A stretch of DNA of 64,000 nt from CAVRRZ01 sp963723745 (GCA_963723745.1 CAVRRZ010000004.1:744001-808000), one strand, 5' to 3'. Shown: positions 34,787 through 47,976, numbered from the stretch's first letter. Notes: generated by a model from the letters alone, not told the origin. Program-made: numbers and translations.

Positions 34787-34835
34787 GCACGACGGGCCCG
34801 ATCCGAGGAACTCCACGCAGGAACGAGGTGTCGAG

Positions 34836-36290
34836 ATGCTGCGCAGCCTGGCCACCGGAGCCGTCACGGCGGGGCTCGTCGTGCTCACCGCGGGGATCCC
34901 CCCGGCGGTGGCCGAGAGCGGGGGCGCCGCCCCTCGCGCCGGCGCCCCGGGTCTCGGCGACCCGTACTACCCGCTGGACGGCAACGGCGGGTACGACGTC
35001 GCGCACTACGACCTCGACCTGACCTACGACCCCGCGCGCGACCGCCTCAGCGGCGTCGCGACGATCACCGCGCGCAGCACCCACGCGCTGTCGCGCTTCA
35101 ACCTCGACCTGGACGGCCTGCGCGTCGACCGGGTCGCCGTCGACGGGCGGGCGGCGACGTGGACGCGCTCGGGCGGCGAACTGGTCATCCGCCCGGCGAA
35201 GCCGATCGCCGACCGCCGAACCTTCACCGTTCGCATCGTCTACGGCGGCGTCCCGGAGACGATCCAGGACGCCCTGGGGGCGTCCGGCTTCATGCACACC
35301 GACGACGGCGCGATCGTGGCCGGTCAGCCGCACGGCGCGGCGACCTGGTTCCCGGCCAACGACCACCCCCGTGACGCCGCGTCGGTGAGCGTGTCGGTCG
35401 CGGTCCCGAAGGGGCTCGAGGCCGTCTCCAACGGCAAGCTGACCGGCACGAGGACACGGGATGGGTGGACCACCTGGTCATGGCGAGCGGCGGAGCCGAT
35501 GGCCCCGTACCTGGTCACCCTGGCGATCGGCCAGTACGGCATCCGCACGTACTCCGCGGACGGCGTGTGGTACCTCGACGCCCTCGACCCGGACCTGTTC
35601 GACACCGACGCCGACGGCGAGCCCGGCGGACCGTCCCTCGGCCGGATCGCCGAGGATGCGCTCGCCCGGCAGCCGGAGATGATCCGGTTCCTGGAGAGGA
35701 CGTTCGGCCCCTATCCGTTCCGTACCGGCGGCGGGATCGTCGACGACCACCCCGAGTTCGCGTTCGCGCTCGAGACGCAGACCCGGTCGATCTACGCCTC
35801 CGGGTTCTTCTTCGACCAGGTCTTCGGCGAGACCGTCGTGGTGCACGAGCTCGCCCACCAGTGGGCCGGCGACCTCGTCCGGCTGCACGAGTGGCACGAC
35901 ATCTGGCTCAACGAGGGCGTCGCCACGTACGCCGAGTGGCTGTGGCTGGAACGCGAGGGCGTGAGCACTCCCCAGGACGAGTTCGACTTCATCGCCGACA
36001 ACAGCCCGCCGGAGTTCTGGCGGACGACGATCGGCGACCCGGGGGCGGAGGTCGACGAGCTCTTCGACATCGCGGTGTACCACCGCGGTGCCATGACGCT
36101 GCATGCGCTGCGCGAGGAGGTCGGCGACCGGACGTTCTTCACGATCCTGAAGAAGTGGATCGCCTCGCAGGCCGGTGGCACCGCCAGCACCGAGGAGTTC
36201 ATCTCGCTGGCCGAGAAGGTCTCCGGTCGGCAGCTCGACGGCCTCTTCCGGACCTGGCTGTTCACACCCAGAAAGCCCGCCGGCATCTAG
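34836..36290 (+). CDS. Secreted M1-family metallopeptidase
   Basis: 484 residues, intact. The N-terminus MLRSLATGAVTAGLVVLTAG followed by an AVAES-type cleavage site is a signal peptide. The N-terminal beta domain (YDVAHYDLDLTYDPARDRLS) leads to the thermolysin-like domain with zinc motif HELAHQW (H337, H341) and the third ligand E360 in WLNEGVATYAEW. The GxMEN-type exopeptidase motif is not clear; the region instead reads DHPEFAFALETQTRSIY. It lacks the large C-terminal helical domain of aminopeptidase N, as in short actinobacterial secreted M1 enzymes. Probably extracellular peptide degradation. Confidence 0.88.
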   Translation: MLRSLATGAVTAGLVVLTAGIPPAVAESGGAAPRAGAPGLGDPYYPLDGNGGYDVAHYDLDLTYDPARDRLSGVATITARSTHALSRFNLDLDGLRVDRVAVDGRAATWTRSGGELVIRPAKPIADRRTFTVRIVYGGVPETIQDALGASGFMHTDDGAIVAGQPHGAATWFPANDHPRDAASVSVSVAVPKGLEAVSNGKLTGTRTRDGWTTWSWRAAEPMAPYLVTLAIGQYGIRTYSADGVWYLDALDPDLFDTDADGEPGGPSLGRIAEDALARQPEMIRFLERTFGPYPFRTGGGIVDDHPEFAFALETQTRSIYASGFFFDQVFGETVVVHELAHQWAGDLVRLHEWHDIWLNEGVATYAEWLWLEREGVSTPQDEFDFIADNSPPEFWRTTIGDPGAEVDELFDIAVYHRGAMTLHALREEVGDRTFFTILKKWIASQAGGTASTEEFISLAEKVSGRQLDGLFRTWLFTPRKPAGI

Positions 36291-36510
36291 CGCTCGAGGA
36301 CTTGCTCCCGGGTGCCAGGGGCGACGGTAGGCTGCCGACGGCGACTCCCACGCCGCACCCTCTGACCGGTCGCCCACGCCGCCGGCTCCGCGAGGGCAGA
36401 GGGGATCGATGTCCTCGGGAGGACCTCGCACCGGCGTGCCCGTCCTCGTCGCCGCGGCTGGGTCCGACGACGCGTGGGGTCCCGGGCCCGTGCCGCCGAG
36501 GAGCACCGCC

Positions 36511-37779
36511 ATGACCGCGCACAAGCACCTGAAGTCCGCCGTCCGCGCCCGGATGGCCCGCACGGGCGAGCACTACACCACCGCCCGCCGGAACCTCGTC
36601 GGCACTCCGCCGGCCACACCCGGCACCCCCGCCGTCGGCGGCGGGCGGCACCACGACAGCGCCGTCCTCACGCACCTGCTGGCCACCGCCGGGGTCCGGA
36701 CGACGGCCGGCGAGCCCCTCGACGAACCCACCGTGGCCGGCCTCGCCGGGGGCATCGGGTTCATGTACTTCACGTTCTCCTACGCCGGGTCGATCCCGAC
36801 GATGACGATCGTGCCGCGAATCCACCCTCGGCCGTTCCTCCCGGGCGCCCTGGAACGGGCCGGGGTCGCGCACCACGTGGCCGGGACGGGCAGCGCGGCC
36901 AAGGCGGCCCGCGATCTCGACGCGGTGCTCGCCGAGGGCCGGGCCGCCGTCTGCACGGTCGACCGCGGCCATCTCGGCTACCACGCCCGCCCGGTCGAGT
37001 ACCTCGGTGCCGAGCCCTACGACGTCGGCGTGGTGGGCCGACGCGACGGCGCGGTGCTGCTGGACGACGAGTGCCTGACCCCGGTCGTCGTCCCGGCGGA
37101 GACCTTCGCCGCTGCGCGGTCGGCGCACCGGAAGAGCAGGCACCGGATGCTGGTGGTCGAGCCGGACCCGGCACCGGTGGACGTGCCGGCGGCCGCACGG
37201 GCGGCCGTCGCCGTGACGGTGCACGACCTGGTCGAGGACGTGATGCCGAACAACTTCGCCGGCAACTTCGGGCTGCGCGGCCTGGCGAAATGGGCAGGGG
37301 CGGTCGCCGACCGGCGAGGGAAGAACGGCTGGACGCGGTTGTTCGACAGCGGCCCGGCGCTGGCCTCGGCGCTGCGGCGGCTCTACGACTGCCTCACCTG
37401 CGAGTACTCCTCGCCGGGCGCGATGCGGCCGCTGTACGCCGACTTCCTGCGGACCGCCGGGCTGGGTGCCGCGGCCGTCGAGGCGGCCGACCGCTACGAC
37501 CGCGCCGGCGAACTCTGGGCGGCCGTCGCGGCCACCGCCGTCAGCGGACCGCTCGCCGGCTACCGCGACCTCGCCGAGCAGCGGAGAACGCTGCTGCTCG
37601 ACCGCGGCGCGGACGCCACCGGGGAGCTGCAGGCGCTGGCCGCGCAGCAGGACCGGCTGGTCGCGGCCATCGACCTCTCCGCCGACGACCGGACCGCGCT
37701 GCTCGACCGGATCGCCGCACTCGCCGCCGAGATCGTGCCGCTCGAGCGGGAGGCGTGCGCGGCGCTGTCGGCGGTCTGA
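36511..37779 (+). CDS. BtrH N-terminal domain/DUF4872-type protein
   Basis: 422 residues. After a basic N-terminal motif (HKHLKSAVRARMARTGEHYT), found at the front of several unrelated actinobacterial proteins, comes a BtrH_N-like papain-fold region (FMYFTFSYAGSIPTMTIVPR and AVCTVDRGHLGYHARP) and a DUF4872-like C-terminal region (NFAGNFGLRGLAKWAGAV and LYDCLTCEYSSPGAMRPLYA). BtrH transfers an acyl side chain from a carrier protein in butirosin synthesis. No carrier or biosynthetic cluster is near, so the role here is open. ATG 36511 has GAGGAG upstream; a longer open frame is not supported. Confidence 0.75.
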   Translation: MTAHKHLKSAVRARMARTGEHYTTARRNLVGTPPATPGTPAVGGGRHHDSAVLTHLLATAGVRTTAGEPLDEPTVAGLAGGIGFMYFTFSYAGSIPTMTIVPRIHPRPFLPGALERAGVAHHVAGTGSAAKAARDLDAVLAEGRAAVCTVDRGHLGYHARPVEYLGAEPYDVGVVGRRDGAVLLDDECLTPVVVPAETFAAARSAHRKSRHRMLVVEPDPAPVDVPAAARAAVAVTVHDLVEDVMPNNFAGNFGLRGLAKWAGAVADRRGKNGWTRLFDSGPALASALRRLYDCLTCEYSSPGAMRPLYADFLRTAGLGAAAVEAADRYDRAGELWAAVAATAVSGPLAGYRDLAEQRRTLLLDRGADATGELQALAAQQDRLVAAIDLSADDRTALLDRIAALAAEIVPLEREACAALSAV

Positions 37780-37879
37780 CCCGGGTCGGGTCGCTTGATG
37801 TTCCGGTCACGTTCCGTTTCCCGGCGTGGGGAGCCCGGGTAGCGACCGGGGACCGCCGTCCTCGAACTCTGGAGAACCC

Positions 37880-39997
<2,118 letters not shown>

Positions 39998-40000
39998 GCC

Positions 40001-40039
40001 GGGTCGCTCGGGTGCGGTCCTCGCGCACCCGAGCGACCC
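40001..40039. terminator. Hairpin between katE and the convergent cupin gene
   Basis: Perfect 16-bp arms (40001-40016 and 40024-40039, core GGGTCGCTCGGGTGC) with a 7-base loop. It starts 3 bp after the katE stop and ends 3 bp before the end of the cupin gene, so it can terminate both. Confidence 0.8.
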
Positions 40040-40042
40040 CGG

Positions 40043-40540
40043 TCACTGCGCCGCCTCGGCGAGGGTGAGCGGTGGGCCGATGACGTCGTTGCCATGGCGC
40101 GCGCCCGCCTCGACCAGGCGGGGCACGTCCGGCCGCGACGGTTCGGGCAGCCCCGGGGCCGTCGGGGGGCGGCCCACCTCGGCGATGAAGTCCTCGAAAC
40201 CCGCGGGCGAGGTGATCTGCAGGCCGCGTACCGGCCCCCGGGTGACGACGAAGACGTGCGCGATCCCGTGCGGCAGGAACACGAACGACCCGGGGCCCGC
40301 GGTCCAGCGGCGCTCGCCGCACTCCAGCGCCATCTCCCCCTCGAGCACGTAGAAGCCCTCGTCCTCGCGGTGGTGCACGTGCCGTGGCGGCCCGAAGCCG
40401 AGCGGTGCGGACCACTCGAGCAGGGTGAAGGCCCCGCCGGTCTGCGCGCCGCCCGCCTTGACGGTCATGCGTGTGTCGAGGAACCAGACGTCGGTACCGC
40501 CACCGGGTCCCAGTGCGTAGCCGTTCTCGTCGAAGCTCAT
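40043..40540 (-). CDS. Cupin-domain protein
   Basis: 165 residues with one cupin barrel. Motif 1 is PPRHVHHREDEGFYVLEGEM (metal ligands His, His, Glu) and motif 2 LPHGIAHVFVVTRGPVRGLQ. The family includes dioxygenases and sugar-binding or regulatory proteins, so substrate cannot be assigned. The ATG at 40540 overlaps the stop of the VOC gene (ATGA). The pair is divergent from a TetR regulator, which probably controls it. Confidence 0.85.
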   Translation of the reverse strand: MSFDENGYALGPGGGTDVWFLDTRMTVKAGGAQTGGAFTLLEWSAPLGFGPPRHVHHREDEGFYVLEGEMALECGERRWTAGPGSFVFLPHGIAHVFVVTRGPVRGLQITSPAGFEDFIAEVGRPPTAPGLPEPSRPDVPRLVEAGARHGNDVIGPPLTLAEAAQ

Positions 40541-40944
40541 GCCGGCGTCCTTCCGTCGTGCCGTTGCAGGGTGTAGAGCCGGACCTCCAGCCCGTCGGGG
40601 TCGCGCACCCCCACGAGCACCCAGCCCTGGTGACCCTCGACCACGCCGCCGTGCGGCTGGCCGAGGTCGTCGAATCGCCGCTGCCACTGTTCGACGTCGG
40701 CACGGGTCGGCACCCCGAGGGCGACGGGATCGAATCCGACGAGCGCGGCGGCCCGGTCCGGGTCGTGACGCAGCGCGATGCAGACCGTCTCGCCGGGGTC
40801 GCGCAGGGCGACGCCCCGGAGGGCCCCGTCCTCCACGAACTCGATGTCGACGACCATCCCCAGCACGTCGCGGTACCAGTCCCGGCTGCGGACGACGTCG
40901 CTGACCGGGAGCTTGACGTGGTGGAGACCGTTCAACGGCGGCAT
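40537..40944 (-). CDS. VOC-family (glyoxalase/dioxygenase-like) protein
   Basis: 135 residues. GLHHVKLPVSDVVRSRDWYR and DPDGLEVRLYTLQR form the paired beta-alpha-beta-beta-beta modules with metal-type His and Glu positions of vicinal oxygen chelate proteins. Likely a small lyase, dioxygenase or resistance protein; substrate unknown. It shares a two-gene operon with the cupin and faces the TetR gene across 51 bp. Confidence 0.85.
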   Translation of the reverse strand: MPPLNGLHHVKLPVSDVVRSRDWYRDVLGMVVDIEFVEDGALRGVALRDPGETVCIALRHDPDRAAALVGFDPVALGVPTRADVEQWQRRFDDLGQPHGGVVEGHQGWVLVGVRDPDGLEVRLYTLQRHDGRTPA

Positions 40945-40964
40945 GGCAACCTCGGATCCATTCG

Positions 40965-40980
40965 CTAGAGGCGACTCTAG
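40965..40980. promoter_or_regulatory. CTAGAG-N4-CTCTAG dyad, candidate TetR operator
   Basis: A perfect inverted repeat with a 4-base spacer sits in the middle of the 51-bp region between the divergent VOC and TetR genes. It is overlapped by a second short palindrome, CTCTAGAG. Size and position are as expected for a TetR-family operator controlling both directions. Confidence 0.6.
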
Positions 40981-40995
40981 AGTAGAGTTCAGTGA

Positions 40996-41685
40996 ATGAC
41001 CGATCCTGTCAAGGGCCGGACCGGCGGCGGCGGCTCGCGGGCGGACCGGGCGCGCGAGACGCGGCGGCGGATCGTGGCCGCGGCGGCCGAACTGTTCGTG
41101 CGCGAGGGCTACGCGGCCACGACACTCGACCGCATCGCCGCGGCCTCCGGTGTCGCCGTCCAGACGGTGTACTTCCACTTCGGGAACAAGCGGACCTTGC
41201 TCAAGCAGGTCGTGGACGTCTCCTCCGTCGGCGACGACGAGCCGGTCCCACTGCTGGAGCGGCCGTGGACCGAGCAGCTGCGGGCCGCACCCGACGGGCG
41301 CGCCGCGCTCGCCGTGTGGATGCAGATGAGCCGGGAGATCTTCCTCCGCGTCGCGCCGCTGCTGCGGATCGTGCGGGACGCGGCCGGCACCGACCCCGAG
41401 ATGGCCGAGCAGTGGCGGGTCAACCAGGAGCAGCGCTACGTCGCACACCGGGCGCTCGCCCAGACGCTCGCGGACAAGGGGGGCCTGCGCCCCGGCGTGT
41501 CGGTCGACGAGGCCGCCGACGCGCTCTTCGCCCTGATCAGCATCGAGGTCTACGTGCTGTTGACCGCCGAGCGCGGGTGGTCCCCCGCCCGCTGGGAGGG
41601 GTGGGCCCTGGACGCGGCCGCGGCCGCCGTCCTTCCCGACCGACCTCGCCCACCGCCTCGAGGGACCCCTCGGCTCAGCCGGTAG
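40996..41685 (+). CDS. TetR-family transcriptional regulator
   Basis: 229 residues. The N-terminal DNA-binding domain reads TRRRIVAAAAELFVREGYAA, then TTLDRIAAASGVAVQTVYFH and FGNKRTLLKQVVD, a standard TetR helix-turn-helix. The C-terminal ligand domain is divergent, with an Arg-Pro-rich tail. It probably represses the divergent VOC-cupin operon through the dyad at 40965. The 3' end overlaps the convergent flavin reductase gene by 11 bp. Confidence 0.88.
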   Translation: MTDPVKGRTGGGGSRADRARETRRRIVAAAAELFVREGYAATTLDRIAAASGVAVQTVYFHFGNKRTLLKQVVDVSSVGDDEPVPLLERPWTEQLRAAPDGRAALAVWMQMSREIFLRVAPLLRIVRDAAGTDPEMAEQWRVNQEQRYVAHRALAQTLADKGGLRPGVSVDEAADALFALISIEVYVLLTAERGWSPARWEGWALDAAAAAVLPDRPRPPPRGTPRLSR

Positions 41686-42391
41686 GCCCGAATCGCTCGA
41701 TACGGACATCCCCGGCCGCGAACCCGAGCCCCAGCACGAGCTGGCTCAGCGCCTCGGCGAAAGCGGCCGACCCGCAGACGAAGGCGGTCTGCCCCGGCTC
41801 CCACAACGGCACCAGCTCGTCACCGGTCAGCCGCCCGACCGGCCGGATGCCGCGTGACTCCCGCGAGAGCGCCAGCAGCGCCCCTGCGTCGGCGAGCTCC
41901 CGGCCGTACGGCAACTCCCCGAAGGTCCGCCCGGCGGCGGCGATGCGCAGCAGGTCGGCGCGGCCCAGCGCCCGTGCCGTGCGCAGCATGGCGACCAGCG
42001 GGACGACACCGGTGCCCCCACCGATGAGCAGGGCCGGCGACTCGCCGTCCCACACGAACCAGCCGCCGATCGGGCCACGCACCTCCAGCTCGTCACCGGG
42101 CTCCACCACGTCGGCGAGGTGGGTGGACACCTCGCCGTCCTCCAGCCGCTCGACGAACAGCTCCACCAGCGGGTCACCGGGGGCCGAGGCGATCGAGTAG
42201 GAGCGCTGGGCCGTGTAGCCGTCCGGTGCGGTCAGCCGGACGACGTAGTGCTGGCCGGGCATGTGGTCGACGCGGTCGTGCACGTCGAGCCGGAGCCGGA
42301 CGGCGCGCGGCACCGGGTGGTCCACCCCGGCGACGACCGCGGTCCGCCATCCCCCGGACGGCGCGCCTGGCAGGCCCTGCAGCTCGGCCAC
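41675..42391 (-). CDS. Ferredoxin-NADP reductase-type FAD oxidoreductase
   Basis: 238 residues of the FNR family without a fused ferredoxin. FAD site: AQRSYSIASAPGDP (Arg-x-Tyr-Ser). NAD(P) site: ALLIGGGTGVVPLVAMLRTA, and the end region TAFVCGSAAFAEALSQLVLG contains the CGS-type motif. Only 7 bp from the molybdopterin oxidoreductase gene upstream, so it probably supplies or accepts electrons for that enzyme. This pairing is common in Actinobacteria. Start GTG 42391. Confidence 0.87.
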   Translation of the reverse strand: MAELQGLPGAPSGGWRTAVVAGVDHPVPRAVRLRLDVHDRVDHMPGQHYVVRLTAPDGYTAQRSYSIASAPGDPLVELFVERLEDGEVSTHLADVVEPGDELEVRGPIGGWFVWDGESPALLIGGGTGVVPLVAMLRTARALGRADLLRIAAAGRTFGELPYGRELADAGALLALSRESRGIRPVGRLTGDELVPLWEPGQTAFVCGSAAFAEALSQLVLGLGFAAGDVRIERFGPTG

Positions 42392-42398
42392 GGCGTCG

Positions 42399-43004
42399 TC
42401 AATCGCCCTGGTAGCGCTGCTCGCGCCAGGGGTCGCCGCGGTCGTGGTAGCCGTTGCGCTCCCAGAAGCCGGGTTGGTCGCGCGTGGTCAAGGTCAGCCT
42501 GGTGACCCACTTGGCGCTCTTCCAGAAGTAGAGGTGCGGGACGAGCAGCCGCACCGGGCCGCCGTGCTCGATCGGCAGCGGCCGGCCGTCGAACTCCCAG
42601 ACGATCCACGCCTTGCCGCCCGTGACGTCGGCCAGCGGCAGGTTGGTCGTGTAGCCGGTCTTCGACGTGGCGAGCACGAAGTGCGCCTCCGACGTCGGCC
42701 GGACGGCCTCGAGCAGGGTGTCGACGCTCACGCCGGAGAAGTGGGTGTCGAACTTCGACCAGGTGGTCACGCAGTGGATCGCGCCCCGGTACTCCGAGCC
42801 GGGCAGCCGGTGGGCCTCGTCCCAGGTCCAGGTCGTGGGCTGCGCCACGCGCCCGTCGACGGTCATGGTCCAGGTGTCCGGACCGATCCGCGGAGTCGGC
42901 TCGGCCGTCAGCACCGGCCAGTCCCGGCCGACGTCGTACTGCCCCGGGGGCAGCCGGGGGTCACGTGTCCGCCGGCCGAAGAAGCCGCGAGTCGGACCAG
43001 GCAC
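42399..43004 (-). CDS. Sulfite oxidase-like molybdopterin oxidoreductase
   Basis: 201 residues, the molybdopterin-binding domain only. The Mo ligand Cys is C78 in GAIHCVTTWSKFDTHFSGVS. Other marks are GGPVRLLVPHLYFWKSAKWV and FWERNGYHDRGDPWREQRY. There is no Tat signal or membrane anchor, so it is cytoplasmic, unlike YedY/MsrP. Physiological substrate unknown. It is followed by its likely flavin reductase. Start GTG 43004, divergent from sdhC across 93 bp. Confidence 0.88.
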   Translation of the reverse strand: MPGPTRGFFGRRTRDPRLPPGQYDVGRDWPVLTAEPTPRIGPDTWTMTVDGRVAQPTTWTWDEAHRLPGSEYRGAIHCVTTWSKFDTHFSGVSVDTLLEAVRPTSEAHFVLATSKTGYTTNLPLADVTGGKAWIVWEFDGRPLPIEHGGPVRLLVPHLYFWKSAKWVTRLTLTTRDQPGFWERNGYHDRGDPWREQRYQGD

Positions 43005-43097
43005 GCCAACCTCCGCGTCGGTGAGGGCAGCCTTACATGATCCGTGTCACGCGACGCCTACCTGGCCCGGAGGGGTCCGGGGTCCTAACTTTGACCC

Positions 43098-43811
43098 GTG
43101 GTGACAGTGACGCGGCCGGCCCAGCGCAGGGCCCCGAAGGCCGCGAGGGCGAGTTCTCGGTCTTCAAGAAGGTCGTCATGGCGGTCAGCGGCATCTTCTG
43201 GTGCTGTTCCTGATCGCGCACATGGTCGGCAACCTGCAAGATCTTCTCCGGCGCCGAGTCGTTCAACGACTACTCCGAGTGGCTGCGCACCTTCGGCGAC
43301 CCCGCGCTGCCGTACCGCGCCTTCCTGACGATCATCGAGGTCCTCCTGCTCGTCGCGGTGCTCGCCCACATGTGGCCGCGGCCTTCGTGCTCTGGCGGCA
43401 GGCCACGCGCCGCGCGCCCGGTCCGCTACGTCACCAAGAAGTCGGTGCAGCAGAGCTACGCGTCGCGCACCATGCGCTGGGGCGGCGTGATCATCGCGCT
43501 GTTCATCGTCTACCACCTCCTCGACCTGACGTTCGGGGTCGTCGAACCCCGACGGCACGGACCGCACGCCCTACGACCGGCTGGTCGCCGAGCTTCCAGA
43601 ACCCGATCGCGACGGCCTTCTACGTCGTCGCGCTCGTCCTGCTGGGCATGCACCTGCGCCACGGCCTCTGGAGCGCCACCCAGACGCTCGGCCAGAGCAA
43701 CCGGCGCCGCGAGCGGACGGTGAACGCCGCCGCGACCGCGTTTCGCGGTCCTCCTCATCGCCGGCTACCTCGTCGTCCCCTTCGCCGTCCTCTTCGGCCT
43801 CGTCGGACTAA
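43098..43811 (+). CDS. sdhC: Succinate dehydrogenase membrane (cytochrome b) subunit, frameshifted
   Basis: Five-helix diheme-type membrane anchor of complex II. Conserved parts in order: VFKKVVMAVSGIFLVLFLIA, HMVGNLKIFSGAESFNDYSE, YVTKKSVQQSYASRTMRWGG, FIVYHLLDLTFGVV and GMHLRHGLWSATQTLGQSN, including the heme His residues of the third and last helices. About seven single-base shifts lie between 43146 and 43808. The stop is taken as TAA at 43809-43811, reached only after a final shift. It heads sdhCAB. Confidence 0.82.
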
Positions 43812-43831
43812 GGACAGGAACGCAGCTCGCC

Positions 43832-45781
<1,950 letters not shown>

Positions 45782-45785
<4 letters not shown>

Positions 45786-46592
45786 CGATCACCCAGGGCG
45801 GCCCGCACCGCCGTACGCCGGCGAGAAGCGCGGGATGAACCTGACCCTGCGGGTCTGGCGGCAGAAGGACGCCGACGGTCAAGGGGAAGATGGTGACCTA
45901 CAAGGTCACCGACATCTCCCCGGACATGTCCTTCCTCGAGATGCTCGACGTCCTCAACGAGCAGCTGATCCTCGACGGCGACGACCCGGTCGCCTTCGAC
46001 CACGACTGCCGCGAGGGCATCTGCGGCATGTGCGGCGTGATGATCAACGGCATGGCGCACGGCCCGCAGCAGACCACCACCTGCCAGCTGCACATGCGGT
46101 CGTTCCAGGACGGCGACACGATCGACATCGAGCCGTGGCGCTCGGCCGGCGTTCCCGGTGATCAAGGACCTCGCCGTCGACCGGTCGGCCTTCGACCGGA
46201 TCATCCAGGCCGGCGGCTACATCAGCGTCCCGACCGGACGGCGCCCGAGGCGCACTCGGTCCCGGTGCCGAAGGAGGACGCGGACGCCGCCTTCGACGCC
46301 GCCACCTGCATCGGCTGCGGCGCCTGCGTGGCGGCGTGCCCGAACGCCTCGTCGATGCTGTTCACCGCCGCCAAGGTCACCCACCTCGGCCTGCTCCCCC
46401 AGGGCCAGCCCGAGCGCGACGACCGGGTGGTCAACATGGTCGCGCAGCAGGACCGCCGAGGGCTTCGGCGGCTGCACGAACATCGGCGAGTGCTCCGCGG
46501 CCTGCCCCAAGGGCATCTCGATGGAGACCATCTCGCGGCTCAACCACGACCTGCTCGGCGCCCTGCGCGCCGGCGGGGTGCCCACGGCCTGA
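45782..46592 (+). CDS. sdhB: Succinate dehydrogenase iron-sulfur subunit, frameshifted
   Basis: Carries the three clusters linking FAD to the membrane subunit. 2Fe-2S: DHDCREGICGMCGVMINGMA. 4Fe-4S and 3Fe-4S: ATCIGCGACVAACPNASSML and GGCTNIGECSAACPKGISME. These fit the non-classical actinobacterial complex II with a five-helix anchor. Shifts lie near 45806, 45882, 46152, 46242 and 46457. A strong hairpin follows 8 bp after the stop. Confidence 0.88.
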
Positions 46593-46599
46593 CCTGGCG

Positions 46600-46634
46600 G
46601 CCGTCGGCCTCCCCGTGAGCGGGAGGCCGACGGC
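46600..46634 (+). terminator. Hairpin terminator of the sdhCAB operon
   Basis: Perfect 14-bp arms (46600-46613 and 46621-46634, core GTCGGCCTCCC) with a 7-base loop, starting 8 bp after the sdhB stop. A second weak dyad, GTGGTCGAACGACCAC, follows at about 46644. Confidence 0.8.
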
Positions 46635-46694
46635 GGCCGTTCGTGGTCGAACGACCACTGCCGTCGCGTCGTCGCCGGGCCTACCCTGCCCGGC

Positions 46695-47075
46695 ATGGCC
46701 ACCTGGGACGACGTCGCCCGCGCCTGCCTCGCCCTGCCCGGGACGACGGAGTCGACGTCCTACGGCAACCGCGCGTGGAAGGTCGGCGGTACGTCGTTCG
46801 CGTGGGAGCGGCCGCTGCGCGGGCGCGATCTCCAGGAGCTCGGACCGGCCGCACCCGACGGTCCCGTGCTCGGCGCGTCGGTGCCCGACGAGGGCGCCAA
46901 GCACGCGCTGATCGCCGAAGAGCCCCACGTCTACTTCACGACGGCGCACTTCGACGGGTACCCGGCCGTCCTGGTCCGGCTCGACACCATCGGCGAGGAG
47001 TCGCTGCGCGAGCTGGTGGGCGAGGCGTGGGCCTGCCGGGCGCCCAAGCGACTGGTGGCCCGGTTCCGCGCCTGA
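46695..47075 (+). CDS. MmcQ/YjbR-family protein
   Basis: 126 residues: DDVARACLALPGTTESTSYG, VGGTSFAWERPLRGRDL and AEEPHVYFTTAHFDGYPAVL fit the MmcQ/YjbR double-wing fold, often annotated as DNA-binding, with function unproven. A paralogue is encoded at 55382-55786 on the other strand. It stands alone after the sdh terminator and is convergent with the DUF1028 gene (4-bp gap). Confidence 0.85.
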   Translation: MATWDDVARACLALPGTTESTSYGNRAWKVGGTSFAWERPLRGRDLQELGPAAPDGPVLGASVPDEGAKHALIAEEPHVYFTTAHFDGYPAVLVRLDTIGEESLRELVGEAWACRAPKRLVARFRA

Positions 47076-47079
47076 CGGG

Positions 47080-47976
47080 TCAGTCCGCTGGCACGATGCG
47101 CTCGACGAGGTCGGGTGGCATCAGGTCGGCGCGGCCGAACCGGCGGGCGGCCTCGATGAACTGCGGGTGGACCGTCCGCAGCTCGCTCAGCATCTCGCGC
47201 GCGGCGTCCTCGCGGCCGGCCAGCGCCGCGACGACGGCCCGCCACAGCACCTGATCCGGCTCCTCGGCGGGATCCTGCGGTCGCAGCATCTCCAGCTCCC
47301 GGTCAGCGGTCAGCGGGTCACCGTCGATGGCGAGCTCGAAGGCCCGGACGACGTCCTGGTAGCGGGCCAGCTTGACCATCAGCTGGTCGAGTTCGGCGAC
47401 CGGATCCGGGGAGTCGTCGACGCGCAGGTTGACCACGGTGTCCCGCCAGGGGCGGCCGGTGGTGGTGGCACGGACGACGACGATCGCCGCCGAACGGCTG
47501 CCCCGGAAGTCCCCGCCCTCGTCCTCGGCCGCCTGCAAGGCCGACATCAGCCGCGTGGCGAGGGCCCCGCCGGTGTTCTCGAAGCGCGCGACCATCGACT
47601 CCCAGACCGCCGGGGACGACGCCATGTTGGCCAGGCCGACGCAGTTCTCACCCTCGAGGTGACCGGCCACCTCGACGCAGCCGGACCCGGTGTAGACGGC
47701 CAGCTCGCCGTCCACGTCCAGGATGGCCACCTGGCGGCGGTCGGGGTGCGGGTCGACGCTCGACAGCGCGGTCAGGGACTCGTGCGCGGTGAAACCGCCC
47801 CGCAGCAGGTCCAGGCCGACCTGGCCGTACATCGGCTCGGCCATCGACTGGGTGGCGATGACACCGAAGCCGGGCAGCGCGAAAGGCACGCTGTTGCCGA
47901 CGGCGAAGGCCTGCGACTGCGTGGCGACGCCGACCTCTCCGGTCTGGTTGTCGCGGGCGACGATCGAGTAGGTCAC
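47080..47976 (-). CDS. DUF1028 (Ntn-hydrolase-like) protein
   Basis: 298 residues. MTYSIVARDNQTGEVGVATQ is the DUF1028 opening, followed by SVPFALPGFGVIATQSMAEP and GLANMASSPAVWESMVARF. The family has an Ntn-hydrolase fold and is thought to be an amidohydrolase of unknown substrate. The C-terminal third (VKLARYQDVVRAFELAIDGD) is helical and resembles a TPR-type extension. Start GTG 47976, divergent from the diguanylate cyclase gene. Confidence 0.85.
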   Translation of the reverse strand: MTYSIVARDNQTGEVGVATQSQAFAVGNSVPFALPGFGVIATQSMAEPMYGQVGLDLLRGGFTAHESLTALSSVDPHPDRRQVAILDVDGELAVYTGSGCVEVAGHLEGENCVGLANMASSPAVWESMVARFENTGGALATRLMSALQAAEDEGGDFRGSRSAAIVVVRATTTGRPWRDTVVNLRVDDSPDPVAELDQLMVKLARYQDVVRAFELAIDGDPLTADRELEMLRPQDPAEEPDQVLWRAVVAALAGREDAAREMLSELRTVHPQFIEAARRFGRADLMPPDLVERIVPAD

